DNA of 64,000 nt from JAYPWI01 sp038135065. Lineage in GTDB: Bacteria > Actinomycetota > Acidimicrobiia > Acidimicrobiales > Poriferisodalaceae. Shown here piece by piece: positions 36,134-45,546 of this stretch. The notes beneath the pieces are model-generated. The model ran no database searches. It worked only from the letters and a program-made list of their open reading frames with translations, and was not told where the DNA came from. The stretch lies in assembly GCA_038135065.1 (NCBI GenBank), contig JAYPWI010000018.1, positions 11,456 to 75,455 of the forward strand, read 5' to 3'. Position numbers and translations under genes: made by a program. Position 1 is the first letter of the stretch. Every line of letters begins with the position of its first letter.

Positions 36134-37270
36134 GTGATCAATTGGAGCCGGGTCGTCGGCAACATCGGCCGCACGCTGATCACGGCTGGCGCCCTGACCT
36201 TGCTGTTCGTTGCCTATCAACTCTGGGGTACATCCCTCCAGGAACGGCGAGCCCAAGCCGATCTCCGCAGCGAGTTCACGTCCTCGCTGAGCGAGAACCC
36301 GACCACAGCCACCCTGACCGAACTGGACAACAGCGACCTTCCCGCCCGCATCGAGTCACGAGTGCTGTTGGCAGCCGACGACGACCGGCAACTCAGGTCC
36401 GGCACCGTGCTGGTCGACCCCACAGCGTTGGTCATCGACCCGACAGCGGCCGTCTTCGGCCCTCCCCCTCCCCCAGCCGACGACGGCGAGGCGATCGCCC
36501 GATTGCGGATCCCGGCCATCGACCTCGACAAGGTCGTCGTCGAAGGCGTGGGCTCCCAAGCACTCAAGGAAGGGCCCGGCCACTACCCCAGCACCCCGTT
36601 ACCGGGCCAGGCAGGCAACGCGGCTATCGCGGGACATCGGACCACCTACGGTGCACCGTTCCACGATCTGGACCAGTTGAAGGAACACGATCTCATCTAC
36701 GTCACGACCCGTCAGGGCGCGTTCCAGTACGCCGTGTCAGCCACGATGATCGTCAGCCCCGACGACGTGTCCGTGCTGGACTCCACCGATGCAGACCAAC
36801 TCACCCTGACCACCTGCCACCCGAAATATTCGGCTCGCCAACGGCTGGTCATCGTCGCCGATCTCATCGGGCCGCCTGCGTCGTTGAACCCAGACGACTT
36901 GGGGGGCAGCCCACGCCCCGAACGAAACGACGACGGGCGGACAGCCAGCGAGGGGGAGAGAACTGTCGAGGCAGAGAGATCTGCCGACGCGGACCCGGTC
37001 CTAGCAGTGCCCTCCACCTCAGGGGGCACGGGGAGCCCGGTGGGTGACCAGCGTTCGAGAACGACCGAGCTCGATCTCGACGGGATCAGGGCCCCCGTCT
37101 GGCCCGCCGTGCTCTGGGCCCTGCTGGCTGGCCTGCTCTGGGCGGCAACCTGGGGAACCGGAAGGTTGTGGAGGCGCTGGCCGGCCTACGCCATCGGCGT
37201 GCTACCCGTCCTCGGGTCGCTGTTCATGTTCTTCGAGAACTTCTCACGGCTGTTGCCACCCGGCATCTGA
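36134..37270 (+). CDS. Sortase, class E type
   Basis: The 378-residue protein has an N-terminal membrane segment (about 13-30), the sortase domain at about 120-250 and two C-terminal membrane segments (about 320-340 and 350-370). The catalytic histidine is in AIAGHRTTYGAPFHDLDQL, the cysteine in LTTCHPKYSARQRLVI, with an arginine after it. It attaches secreted proteins to the cell wall. GTG at 36134 precedes the membrane segment; an ATG at 36056 is in frame and would add 26 residues. No sortase substrate with a sorting signal is visible next to it. Confidence 0.85.
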   Translation: MINWSRVVGNIGRTLITAGALTLLFVAYQLWGTSLQERRAQADLRSEFTSSLSENPTTATLTELDNSDLPARIESRVLLAADDDRQLRSGTVLVDPTALVIDPTAAVFGPPPPPADDGEAIARLRIPAIDLDKVVVEGVGSQALKEGPGHYPSTPLPGQAGNAAIAGHRTTYGAPFHDLDQLKEHDLIYVTTRQGAFQYAVSATMIVSPDDVSVLDSTDADQLTLTTCHPKYSARQRLVIVADLIGPPASLNPDDLGGSPRPERNDDGRTASEGERTVEAERSADADPVLAVPSTSGGTGSPVGDQRSRTTELDLDGIRAPVWPAVLWALLAGLLWAATWGTGRLWRRWPAYAIGVLPVLGSLFMFFENFSRLLPPGI

Positions 37271-37296
37271 CCGCGACCCGAGCGTTCGCTGCCCGG

Positions 37297-37509
37297 TCAG
37301 CTGGCGATGACGGCGACCACGTCGCCCTCGGCGATCTGATCGCCTTCGCCCACTCTGAGTTCGGCAACCGTGCCCGACGTCGGAGCCTCGACAGGGATCT
37401 CCATCTTCATCGACTCGAGAATCATGAGCTCATCGCCGGCGGACACGGTGGCCCCTACCTCCACGACGATCTTCCAGACCGACGCGGTCAGCTCGGCACG
37501 AACCTCCAT
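37297..37509 (-). CDS. Single-domain biotinyl/lipoyl carrier protein
   Basis: The 70-residue protein is just one biotinyl domain with ESMKMEIPV, whose central lysine takes biotin, and the hairpin GTVAELRVGEGDQIAEGD. MKM is the biotin rather than lipoyl signature. Such free-standing carriers serve acyl-CoA carboxylases. No carboxylase subunit is nearby, so its partner must be elsewhere. Confidence 0.87.
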   Translation of the reverse strand: MEVRAELTASVWKIVVEVGATVSAGDELMILESMKMEIPVEAPTSGTVAELRVGEGDQIAEGDVVAVIAS

Positions 37510-37606
37510 GGAATCCCTCCTCGATCCGGGTGACGGACCGACAACCTAGTGCCTGCATGACCAGCACGCCCGAGACACGCGCCCCGCGACGGTAGCCTCG
37601 GCCACC

Positions 37607-38278
37607 ATGTTCCTCGTTCCCCTCGCCCTGGTGGTGGGCTTGCTGGTCGCGCTGGCGAGGGGTGGTGGGGTGTCCCAGGTTCGGCGGGCCGAGGTACGGG
37701 CCGCCCCTGTCGTCGTCGGGGCCATCGTCCTGGCCATTCTGGTCGCTCTCGGTCCCGATCTACCCGGTCCGCCGTGGTGGCTGGGGTCGAGCCTGGTGGC
37801 CGGGGGGGCGGCCTGTCTGCTGAACCGTCACCTGACGGGCCTGACGATCGTCGCCCTGGGCTGTGGGCTCAACCTCATCCCCCTCGCCCTCAACGGCCAC
37901 ATCGCCGTGGACCCGGCGGCAGTGGCCGCGGCCGGCATCGTGAGCGATGTGGGCAACACAGCGATCGAGCCAGGGTTCGCTCGATCCCTCCAGGACGCCG
38001 ACACCGTTCTCCCTGTACTCGGCGCCGTCATCCCGGTGCCCGGCGTGCACGTCGTCGTGAGTTTCGGAGATCTCATCGTGACTGCCGGTCTCGCCAACCT
38101 GGGATTCCGCTTGGCGCGACCGATGGTGAAGCGTCCGCCGCGCCGGGCCCCCGACCCCGCCGAACCGGGGCCGGGGCGACGGTTCCTCGCCCTCGCCCGA
38201 CCGGTTCCCGACAGCATCGAGCAGTCGCCTTCCACCGATATCGCTGCCGATCGACCACAACCAGGGTTGTCCAGATGA
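37607..38278 (+). CDS. DUF5317-like membrane protein
   Basis: The 223-residue protein has about five predicted membrane helices, with the first at residues 2-17, and a conserved-looking LNRHLTGLTIVALGCGLNLIPLALNGHIAV and FGDLIVTAGLANLGFRLARP pattern that matches DUF5317 as I remember it. The C-terminus is a charged cytoplasmic tail. Its stop overlaps the next ORF start (ATGA). Function unknown. Confidence 0.75.
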   Translation: MFLVPLALVVGLLVALARGGGVSQVRRAEVRAAPVVVGAIVLAILVALGPDLPGPPWWLGSSLVAGGAACLLNRHLTGLTIVALGCGLNLIPLALNGHIAVDPAAVAAAGIVSDVGNTAIEPGFARSLQDADTVLPVLGAVIPVPGVHVVVSFGDLIVTAGLANLGFRLARPMVKRPPRRAPDPAEPGPGRRFLALARPVPDSIEQSPSTDIAADRPQPGLSR

Positions 38279-38550
38279 ACGCACCGCACGACGCCAACGA
38301 CCCCGTCCTGGCCCGCCGGGCCACAATGGAACGACTGGCCAGCGGAGGGCAACGAACCGGGTACGCACTCTTCGCAGTAGCCATGCTGCTGTTCGTCGTC
38401 GGACTGATCGTCGGCTACAGCCAGTCGCTGACGACGGCAGTGGTCACCTGCCTCGTTCTCGGTTCAGCTGTCCTGGCCCCGTCCATCATTCTCGGATACG
38501 CCGTCAAGGCAGCCGACCGCGAGGACCGCGGACTGCCACACGGCCACTGA
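38275..38550 (+). CDS. Small two-helix membrane protein, unknown
   Basis: The 91-residue protein has a charged N-terminus and two membrane helices at about 28-47 and 54-75 with a short loop between. The ATG overlaps the previous stop by 4 bp, showing an operon with the DUF5317-like gene. I do not recognise the family. Confidence 0.72.
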   Translation: MNAPHDANDPVLARRATMERLASGGQRTGYALFAVAMLLFVVGLIVGYSQSLTTAVVTCLVLGSAVLAPSIILGYAVKAADREDRGLPHGH

Positions 38551-38623
38551 CGCAGACCGGAGTGAACACGTGACTGCGGGACACCGGTAGCCTCGGAGAG
38601 GTCCCCCTCGGTGATCCTCCCTC

Positions 38624-39205
38624 ATGTCAAGCCGCCTTCCCGCTGCAGAACGCAGAGAACAACTCCTCGACGCCGCCATGACCGTGTTCTCCGAGCACGG
38701 GTACTACGGGGCGTCGATGAACGAGGTCGCCGGCCATGCGGGGGTTACCAAACCCGTGCTCTACCAACACTTCCCCTCCAAGCGGGACCTCTATGTGGAG
38801 TTGGTCGAAGGGGTGAGCCGCAAGCTGGGTGACCAGATCACCGATGCCGTGCGGGGAAACACCGAACCGCGGCTCCAAGCAGAGGCAGCCCTGGGCGCCT
38901 ACTTCACCTTCGTCGAACAAAACCAGCGCGAGTTCCAACTGTTGTTCGGCAGTGGGGCGCCGAGAGCCGATGAATTCGGCAGTGGGTCGAGGTTGGTGGA
39001 GGACCATATGGGCGACACCATCGCCGGTCTGCTCGACCACCGCATAGAGGCCGATGTCCGGTTGTTGATCGGACGGGCCATCGTCGGGATGTCCGAGGGC
39101 GTCTGCCACCACTGGCTCAGTCAGGACTCGCGCCCCAGCGCGGACTCCGTTGCCAAGCAGCTGGCCGTGTTGCTCATGGACGGGCTGGGCGGCTTCACTC
39201 GCTGA
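38624..39205 (+). CDS. TetR-family transcriptional regulator
   Basis: The 193-residue protein has a TetR N-terminal helix-turn-helix (about 7-55: ERREQLLDAAMTVFSEHGYYGASMNEVAGHAGVTKPVLYQHF) and an all-helical ligand-binding C-terminal domain. It precedes the CoA-transferase gene by 44 bp in the same direction and may control this catabolic block in response to an acyl-CoA, but no operator is evident. Confidence 0.9.
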   Translation: MSSRLPAAERREQLLDAAMTVFSEHGYYGASMNEVAGHAGVTKPVLYQHFPSKRDLYVELVEGVSRKLGDQITDAVRGNTEPRLQAEAALGAYFTFVEQNQREFQLLFGSGAPRADEFGSGSRLVEDHMGDTIAGLLDHRIEADVRLLIGRAIVGMSEGVCHHWLSQDSRPSADSVAKQLAVLLMDGLGGFTR

Positions 39206-39249
39206 GCGGTTCGGCGGCACGATGCCCTGTCGGCTGCCATGATGCGCCC

Positions 39250-40455
39250 ATGGAACAGGGAGCGCTGACCGGAGTTCGCATCGTCGACCTCACCACCGTG
39301 CTGATGGGACCCATGGCCACCCGGATGTTGGGGGACCACGGGGCCGACGTGGTCAGGGTGGAATCACTCAGCGGTGACTCGACCCGTAACGGCCTCCCTG
39401 CTCGCAACCCCGGCATGTCGGGCTTCTCGCTGAACCTGCAGCGCAACAAACGCTCGGTGGCCCTCGACCTCAAGCATCCGACCGGGGCTCGCATCATGGA
39501 CGAGTTGGTGGCCACCGCCGATGTGGTGGTCACCAACATGCGGGCTGGCGCGCTCGAACGACTGGGACTCGACGCAGAGACGCTGTGCGGCCGCTATCCC
39601 CGCCTGATCCATTGCCGGGCCAACGGCTTCGGCAGTGGGGGTCGCTACCGGGACAAGGCCGCCTACGACGACGTCATCCAGGCCGCATCGGGCATCTCGA
39701 GCCTGATCGGCCAGGCCCGCGACGTCCCCGACTACGTGCCCTTCGTGATGGCCGACAAGATCACCGGCCTGCACATCGTGCAGGCGGTCATGGCCGCCCT
39801 GCTCCACCGCCACACCACGGGTCGGGGTCAGCGCATCGAGGTGCCCATGTTCGAGACCATGGTGGCCTTCAACATGGTCGAGCATCTCCGAGGCGCCGCC
39901 TTCGAGCCCCCTGAGGGCCCCTTCGGCTACCAGCGACTGCTGTCGGCCTTCCGGCGGCCCGTCGCCACTGCCGACGGCTACATGTGCCTACTCCCCTACA
40001 CCGATGCCAACTGGCGCGACTTCTTCGCCTTCGTGGGCCGCGCCGAGTTAGCCGACGACCCACGCTTCCGGGACCACAACTCGCGGATCTCCAACACCGA
40101 CGAGCTCTACGAGATGCTCGGACAGCTCAGCCCCGGCCGGACCACGGCCGAGTGGGTGGCCTTCTGCGACGACCACTCCATCCCAGCCGCCGCCGCCAAC
40201 GACCTCGGCGAGATCCATCTCGACCCTCACATCGACGAGGTCGGGCTGATCGAGATCGCCGAACACCCGACCGAGGGGGCATATCGCTACGTCCACGATC
40301 CGGTGAACTTCTCCGACAGCCCGACCGGGCTGCGTCGACACGCCCCCCGGCTCGGCGAACACACAGCAGAAGTGCTTGCCGAGTTGGGCTATGACGCCGC
40401 CCAGGTCGATGCCCTGGCCCAGGACGGCGTCGTCACCGGAGCCCGGGCGGACTGA
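39250..40455 (+). CDS. CaiB/BaiF CoA-transferase family III, copy 1
   Basis: The 401-residue protein has family III features: N-terminal GVRIVDLTTVLMGPMATRMLGDHGADVVRVE, NKRSVALDLKHPTG and the catalytic aspartate in MADKITGLH. These enzymes move CoA between carboxylic acids. It is one of three such genes in 13 kb; the acid is unknown. It is convergent with the alcohol dehydrogenase 3 bp away. Confidence 0.9.
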   Translation: MEQGALTGVRIVDLTTVLMGPMATRMLGDHGADVVRVESLSGDSTRNGLPARNPGMSGFSLNLQRNKRSVALDLKHPTGARIMDELVATADVVVTNMRAGALERLGLDAETLCGRYPRLIHCRANGFGSGGRYRDKAAYDDVIQAASGISSLIGQARDVPDYVPFVMADKITGLHIVQAVMAALLHRHTTGRGQRIEVPMFETMVAFNMVEHLRGAAFEPPEGPFGYQRLLSAFRRPVATADGYMCLLPYTDANWRDFFAFVGRAELADDPRFRDHNSRISNTDELYEMLGQLSPGRTTAEWVAFCDDHSIPAAAANDLGEIHLDPHIDEVGLIEIAEHPTEGAYRYVHDPVNFSDSPTGLRRHAPRLGEHTAEVLAELGYDAAQVDALAQDGVVTGARAD

Positions 40456-40458
40456 ACG

Positions 40459-41490
40459 TCAGCCGGCGGTCGGGTCGACCAGGACCTTGACGGCCGGGTT
40501 GCGTTTGGCGGCCAGGTCCTCGAAGGTCGATGGGAGGTCATCGAGGGTCACCACCTCGTTGCGCAGGGGTGCCACCTCCAGTCGACCGTCGGCCACCAGG
40601 GATGCCACCCGAGACATCTCGTCCAGGGTGAAGGCCAGCGAGGTGTCCACCGCGACCTCCTTCATCATCCACCGCATCGGGGTCACCTCGGCCTTGCCGC
40701 CGCTCACCCCGACCACGCACACCGAACCCCCCGAACGGACCATGTCGACCGACTGCTGCATGGTCTGGGGGATCCCAGCGCAGTCGAAGGCCACGTCGAC
40801 CCCGAGCCCCGAGCTGATGGCGGCCACCATGTCCCGGGCCTCCTCGCCCGGCGCGGCAGCCGAGTCGGCCCCGGTCTGCAGGGCGAGCGCGCGGCGAGCC
40901 GCATCCGGCTCGACCACCATCACCGAGCCGGCTCCGGCTACCCGGGCGCACTGGGCGGTGAGCAAGCCGATGGGGCCGCACCCCACCACGGCGACCCGGT
41001 CACCTGGGGTCATCCGACTGCGTCGCACGGCGTGGAAGGCGACCGATGCCGGTTCGATGAGGGCTGCATCGTCGACGTCGATTCCCTCGGGAATGGCCGT
41101 GACCCGCTCCCCCCGCAGGGTCAGGTACTGGGCGAACCCGCCCGAGGTGGGACCCAGGTCACCCCAGTAGTGACCCATGGCCGTGCGGCAATATGAGGGC
41201 AGGTCGGCCCGGCACTCGGGGCACGCACCACAGCCCGGAGCGATCCCCCCGGTGACCAAGGCCCCGTCCTCGAGGTGCGACACCGCCGAACCCCGCTCGA
41301 CGATCCTGCCCACCCATTCGTGCCCGCACACGGCGGGCGCGTACCGCCAGCCCTCCTGGTAGGCGTGGAGGTCGCTACCGCACACCCCACATCGTTGAAT
41401 GGCCACCACCACGTCGTGGTCGCCCGGATTGGGGTCGCTCACCTCGACGAGCTCGAAGCGTTCCTTGCCCGTCACCAGTCCTGCTCGCAT
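40459..41490 (-). CDS. Zinc-dependent medium-chain alcohol dehydrogenase
   Basis: The 343-residue enzyme has the catalytic zinc sites CGVCGSDLHAYQEG and GHEWVGRI, the structural-zinc cysteines CGACPECRADLPSYC and the NAD-binding VAVVGCGPIGLLTAQ. It oxidises or reduces alcohols/aldehydes with NAD(P). Its substrate is unknown; relatives act on polyols, threonine or sugars. Confidence 0.9.
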   Translation of the reverse strand: MRAGLVTGKERFELVEVSDPNPGDHDVVVAIQRCGVCGSDLHAYQEGWRYAPAVCGHEWVGRIVERGSAVSHLEDGALVTGGIAPGCGACPECRADLPSYCRTAMGHYWGDLGPTSGGFAQYLTLRGERVTAIPEGIDVDDAALIEPASVAFHAVRRSRMTPGDRVAVVGCGPIGLLTAQCARVAGAGSVMVVEPDAARRALALQTGADSAAAPGEEARDMVAAISSGLGVDVAFDCAGIPQTMQQSVDMVRSGGSVCVVGVSGGKAEVTPMRWMMKEVAVDTSLAFTLDEMSRVASLVADGRLEVAPLRNEVVTLDDLPSTFEDLAAKRNPAVKVLVDPTAG

Positions 41491-41565
41491 GCCCTGCTCC
41501 CCGTCGTGTCGTCAACTGATGGGAGTCTTCCACGGCGACGGTCGCGCGAGCCCGCAATGTCGACC

Positions 41566-42579
41566 TCAGCCCAGCAGGCGGGCGACTTCCAGCAGATCGT
41601 CGTAGGCGGCTGGGCCGGCGGCCTCGTCGACCTGGGCCACCTTGATGGCCACTACCTCGTCGGCGAGCCCCTCGTACTCGGTCACTCGGGCCGCGCATTG
41701 TTCGGGGGTCCCTGTGACGGTCATGGTGTCGATCACCTCGTCGGGTACCCGGGCCATGGCCTCGCTGGTCTGCTTGGCCGGCATCAGCCGAGCCAGATCG
41801 TCGGCGACGTCGGCGTACCCGAGTTGGCGGAGCTGGGAGTCGTAGTACGGATGAGGCACGGGGTGGAACAACCCGGCCACCGCCAGACGGGCGGCCCGGC
41901 GGGCCGCGGCCTCGTCCCGGTTGACGCTCAGCTGGGTTCCCATGGGAAAGGCCAGTTCGCCGGGATCGCGTCCCACCGCTCGAGCCGCCTCGTGGGCTTG
42001 GGGGCGGACGTGTTCGGCCATGAAGGTGGTGGAGGACATGATGCCGATCCCGATCCCGTCGGCCACCTCGGCGGCCACCCGGCGCAGGTTGGGACCCGAT
42101 GCGGCCAGGTGAACGGGAACGCGAGCGCGATGCGGGGCGTAGGAGGCCCGCCAGCGCATGCGGTGGGTGTCCCCCTCGAACCGCACGGCCTCACCGGCCT
42201 CGGCCGCGACCACGGCTCGGACCACCTCGACGAACTCCCGCATGAACTGCAGGGGTCGGCTGGTGTCCATCCCCATGTACCAGTCGTTGAAGTGGGGGTT
42301 TCCCGTCCCCACACCGAGGGTGAACCGTCCTGCACTCACCTCGTCGAGATCCCGGGCCGCCAGGCCGGTCAACCACGCCGACCGGCCGAAGGCGTTCACC
42401 ACGTACGTGCCGATGCCGATCTCGGTGGTGGCCAGGGCCACCGCAGTGGCCGGCACGAACGCGCTGCGCCCTGCTTCCACCAGGTGAGCCGACGACATGC
42501 CCGCCTCCTCGGCCCGACGGGCCACGGTCACCACCGTGTCCAGCGAATCCTCGAACCCCAGCAACACCCCGAACCGCAT
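41566..42579 (-). CDS. LLM-class flavin-dependent oxidoreductase, copy 1
   Basis: The 337-residue protein has luciferase-like barrel features: MRFGVLLGFED, VARRAEEAGMSSAHLVEA, GRFTLGVGTGNPHFN and the C-terminal VTGTPEQCAARV. Members use FMN or F420. It runs in the same direction as the alcohol dehydrogenase next to it, 75 bp apart, and may act on the same compound. Whether it is a monooxygenase or F420 reductase cannot be told. Confidence 0.85.
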   Translation of the reverse strand: MRFGVLLGFEDSLDTVVTVARRAEEAGMSSAHLVEAGRSAFVPATAVALATTEIGIGTYVVNAFGRSAWLTGLAARDLDEVSAGRFTLGVGTGNPHFNDWYMGMDTSRPLQFMREFVEVVRAVVAAEAGEAVRFEGDTHRMRWRASYAPHRARVPVHLAASGPNLRRVAAEVADGIGIGIMSSTTFMAEHVRPQAHEAARAVGRDPGELAFPMGTQLSVNRDEAAARRAARLAVAGLFHPVPHPYYDSQLRQLGYADVADDLARLMPAKQTSEAMARVPDEVIDTMTVTGTPEQCAARVTEYEGLADEVVAIKVAQVDEAAGPAAYDDLLEVARLLG

Positions 42580-42689
42580 GACCCCTCCCGCCCGACGGAG
42601 GCTAGTGCTCGACCAGGCCAGGTGGCGGTGGCCGAGCGTCGCCGTCGTCGATGCGCGACGATGAGCCCACGTCGATCAGGAGGACCGCC

Positions 42690-43637
42690 GTGACCAAGGT
42701 GGCCGTGACCAGTGGGCTGTTCGCCGCCATGCCCGAGATGGCGGCCCGCATCCGGGTGCGTTTCCCAGATGCCAAGATCGTGGAGGGTCGACCTCCTACC
42801 AGCGAGGATGAGGTCATCGAGTTCGTTCGGGGCCACCAGGTGGTGGTGGCCGGTATCGAGCGCTACACGGCCCGGGTCCTCGACAACCTCCCCGACCTCG
42901 AGGTCATCGCCTGCTGTTCGGCCGGGGTCGACCATCTCGATCCCGCCCTGTTGCAGGCCAGGGGCATCCGGATGGGTTGGATCCCCGGGGTCAACAAACA
43001 CGCAGTGTCCGAGATGGCCCTGTGCTTCATGATCGACATCCTGCGGGACATCCACGTCTCCAACACAGCCCTGCGCGAGCAGCGGTGGTCACGAGCCCGG
43101 GGCCTGCTGCTGCGCAACCGGGTGGTGGGCATCCACGGGTGCGGCAACATCGGCAAGGAGGTGGTGAAGCTCCTCCAGCCCTTCGACTGCACGGTGCTGG
43201 CCTGCGACCGGTCTCCCGACCATGCCTTCTACGAGCAGTACGGGGTGCAGCACGTCGAACCCGAGGAGCTGTGGAGCCGGTCCGAGGTACTGACCCTGCA
43301 CCTGCCCCGCAACAGCACCACCATCGGGCTGTACTCGGCCGAGGTACTCGATCAGTTGCGCCACGGCGTGTACCTGGTCAATACGGCCAGGGGCAGCATC
43401 GTGGACGAAGCCGCCCTGGCCGAACGGCTCGGCGACGGGCGCATCGCAGCGGCCGCCTTCGACGTCTTCGCAGTGGAGCCCCCCGACGAGTACTCCCTGA
43501 TGCAGCTGCCGAACTTCCTCTCCACGGCCCACATCGGGGCAGGGGCCGAAGAGGCCTGGGTGGCCATGGCCGAAGCGGGCATCCGAGGAATCACCGACAA
43601 CGCCGTGCCCCAGCCGGGGGTCTATCCCTTCGACTGA
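42690..43637 (+). CDS. D-2-hydroxyacid dehydrogenase family protein
   Basis: The 315-residue protein has the NAD-binding GIHGCGNIGKEVVKLL and the family catalytic set: Arg in NTARGSIVDE, Glu in FAVEPPDE, His in STAHIGAGA. It oxidises or reduces D-2-hydroxy acids. GTG at 42690 has AGGAGG seven bases upstream, preferred over an in-frame ATG at 42651. The substrate is not predictable. Its stop lies in a tandem repeat described separately. Confidence 0.88.
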   Translation: MTKVAVTSGLFAAMPEMAARIRVRFPDAKIVEGRPPTSEDEVIEFVRGHQVVVAGIERYTARVLDNLPDLEVIACCSAGVDHLDPALLQARGIRMGWIPGVNKHAVSEMALCFMIDILRDIHVSNTALREQRWSRARGLLLRNRVVGIHGCGNIGKEVVKLLQPFDCTVLACDRSPDHAFYEQYGVQHVEPEELWSRSEVLTLHLPRNSTTIGLYSAEVLDQLRHGVYLVNTARGSIVDEAALAERLGDGRIAAAAFDVFAVEPPDEYSLMQLPNFLSTAHIGAGAEEAWVAMAEAGIRGITDNAVPQPGVYPFD

Positions 43638-43688
43638 AGGGCCCTTGACTGAACGGCCTCGACTGAACGGCCTCGACTGGCCGGTCTC
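43632..43688. repeat. Short tandem repeat between convergent genes
   Basis: Units GACTGAACGGCCTC at 43647-43660 and 43661-43674 are identical; a 15-nt diverged unit precedes at 43632-43646 and another diverged 14-nt unit follows at 43675-43688. The first unit contains the stop codon of the upstream gene and the array ends 2 bp before the stop of the next. It looks like slippage duplication of a gene end. Confidence 0.85.
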
Positions 43689-43690
43689 GA

Positions 43691-44776
43691 TCAGCCGGGC
43701 AGGTGGTGGTCGACCCCCCACTCGGCGGCCGCGTCCACGAAGAAGGCCACCACGTCGCGGTGGTAGGGGATTCCGTTGGCCCGCCGATCCTGCTCCGATT
43801 CGTGCTCGGCCAACCCGGCATACAGGACCCGGTCGTGCCCGGGGGCAGGTGGTGTGTCCCGCAAGCCCCGCAGGAAGGTGGCCATGTGCTCTGCGAAGGC
43901 ATCGGGATCACAGAAGGCGTCGACCCGGTAGGCCAGGAAATGATGGCCGACGTCCCCGGGCACCCGGAGGAATCCCGGCGGATCTCCAGCCAACACCCCG
44001 CACAGCATGTCCACCATGGCGGCCAGCCCGTACCCCTTGTGGGAGCCCCCCTCACGGGTTCCCCCGGTGGGCAGCATGAAGAACTCCTCGGGCACCTGCG
44101 CTTCGTCGAGGATGGGCGAGCCGTCAACGTTGGCGATCCACCCGGGGGCCACCGTGGAACCGAGACGGCGGGCGATGCGGATCTTGTTGCCCGCCACCGA
44201 GCTCATCGAGGCGTCGAAGACGAACGGGGGCTCCTCCCCGGCCCCTACGGCGACCGCGATGGGATTGAGCCCGACCATGGGCCGAGCCCCGAAGGTGGGC
44301 AGGACCTGGAGGCCGCCGATGGTCATCGACACCCCGACCATGCCATGGGGTACAGCCCGATGGGCGTGGTACGCGGCAGCCCCGTAGTGACGACCGTTGG
44401 TGACCGACACGGCCCCCACCCCGCACTCGGCCGCCTTGGCGATGGCCAGGTCCATGGCCCGAGGCCCAGTGGCCAAGCCCAGGCCCGTATGGTCGTCGAT
44501 GGTGGCCACGGCCGGGGCTTCCCGAATGACCTCCGGCTGGGCTCGAGGGTCGATGAACCCCTCGCGGAACCAATGCAGGTAGTAGGGGAACATGTTCGAC
44601 ACCCCGTGGGAGTCGATACCCCGCAGATCGGCGTAGAGGAGCACGTCGGCGGCCTGCGCGGCGTCGACATCGCTCATCCCGACTGCCCCGAACAGGTTCT
44701 CGACGGTGGCCCGCATGTCGGCTTCGGGGACCCGAACGGCCAGGTCGTCGGGGACCGAGAATCGGTTGGCTGCCAC
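43691..44776 (-). CDS. Malate/L-lactate dehydrogenase family oxidoreductase (Ldh2)
   Basis: The 361-residue protein has the Ldh2 hallmarks DLRGIDSHGVSNMFPYY, NGRHYGAAAYHAHRA and GGSHKGYGLAAMVDMLCGVLAG. These NAD(P) enzymes act on 2-hydroxy or 2-imino acids such as malate, lactate, ureidoglycolate or delta-1-piperideine-2-carboxylate. GTG at 44774-44776 has GGAGG upstream with 7-nt spacing. The acid is unknown. Confidence 0.9.
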   Translation of the reverse strand: MAANRFSVPDDLAVRVPEADMRATVENLFGAVGMSDVDAAQAADVLLYADLRGIDSHGVSNMFPYYLHWFREGFIDPRAQPEVIREAPAVATIDDHTGLGLATGPRAMDLAIAKAAECGVGAVSVTNGRHYGAAAYHAHRAVPHGMVGVSMTIGGLQVLPTFGARPMVGLNPIAVAVGAGEEPPFVFDASMSSVAGNKIRIARRLGSTVAPGWIANVDGSPILDEAQVPEEFFMLPTGGTREGGSHKGYGLAAMVDMLCGVLAGDPPGFLRVPGDVGHHFLAYRVDAFCDPDAFAEHMATFLRGLRDTPPAPGHDRVLYAGLAEHESEQDRRANGIPYHRDVVAFFVDAAAEWGVDHHLPG

Positions 44777-44796
44777 GAACGGGCCTCCCTGTTGGC

Positions 44797-45546
44797 TCAG
44801 GCCGTTTGGAGACGGCGGGTGCTCTGGATCGCCGGGGTGGAGGGGTCCATGGCGAAGCGTGGTGCCGCCAGTTCGACATCCGCTCCACAGACCACCGCGA
44901 CCAGGCGATACACGGGCTGGATCCCTGCCGTGCCCAACGCAGCAGGGTCGTAGGTGGCCAGGTCGGCTCGGCCCCGGTCGGCCGAGCTGTGAACGTAGCT
45001 GGGATCGACCTGCACGATGGCCGGGTCCGCCCCGCTCACCCGGGTGAGGTGAAGGTTGTCGAACAGCTCGAGGTCGGCCCCGGCGATGGGCTCGGGGTCT
45101 TCCAATCGGGCGTCGAGGGCCACTGCGCCGTCGATGGTCACCGTCCCCGAGACGAGGTTGTGACGGCGGGTGAGCTGCACGTCGGCGGCTGCGACCCGGT
45201 ACCCCCACCCGTCCCGGAGGGCCGAGGCCGCCTCGGTCGAGTCGCAGTAGGCCTGGATCAGCAACCCTCGGGGGCGTATGCCGGCTCGCACGATGAGCCG
45301 CACCATGGCCAGGGTGAAGGGACCGACCGGGCTGGTCGGGCACCGCATGAAGCTGAACGCTGCGTAGGGCGGGATGCTCGGGTGCAGGGCGGGCGGGGTG
45401 ATGGCCAGGGCAGGCCCCTCGTCCACCTCATAGGTGACCTGCAACACGGTGGCCCCGGGCAACTCCCAGGTCGGCGGATCGAACCCGTCGACCTCCGGTG
45501 CCTCGGCCAGTGCCGCCTCGACGTCGAGTGTGCCGAACAGGGGCAT
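44797..45546 (-). CDS. Acetoacetate decarboxylase-like fold protein (lysine-free)
   Basis: The 249-residue protein weakly resembles the acetoacetate decarboxylase superfamily (ITPPALHPSIPPYAAFSFMRC..SPVGPF). It has no lysine at all, so it cannot form the Schiff base of true acetoacetate decarboxylase. It overlaps the stop of the LLM gene upstream by one base (TGATG) and lies 20 bp before the Ldh2 gene, so the three form an operon. Role unknown; a ligand-binding or hydratase-type role is possible. Confidence 0.6.
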   Translation of the reverse strand: MPLFGTLDVEAALAEAPEVDGFDPPTWELPGATVLQVTYEVDEGPALAITPPALHPSIPPYAAFSFMRCPTSPVGPFTLAMVRLIVRAGIRPRGLLIQAYCDSTEAASALRDGWGYRVAAADVQLTRRHNLVSGTVTIDGAVALDARLEDPEPIAGADLELFDNLHLTRVSGADPAIVQVDPSYVHSSADRGRADLATYDPAALGTAGIQPVYRLVAVVCGADVELAAPRFAMDPSTPAIQSTRRLQTA

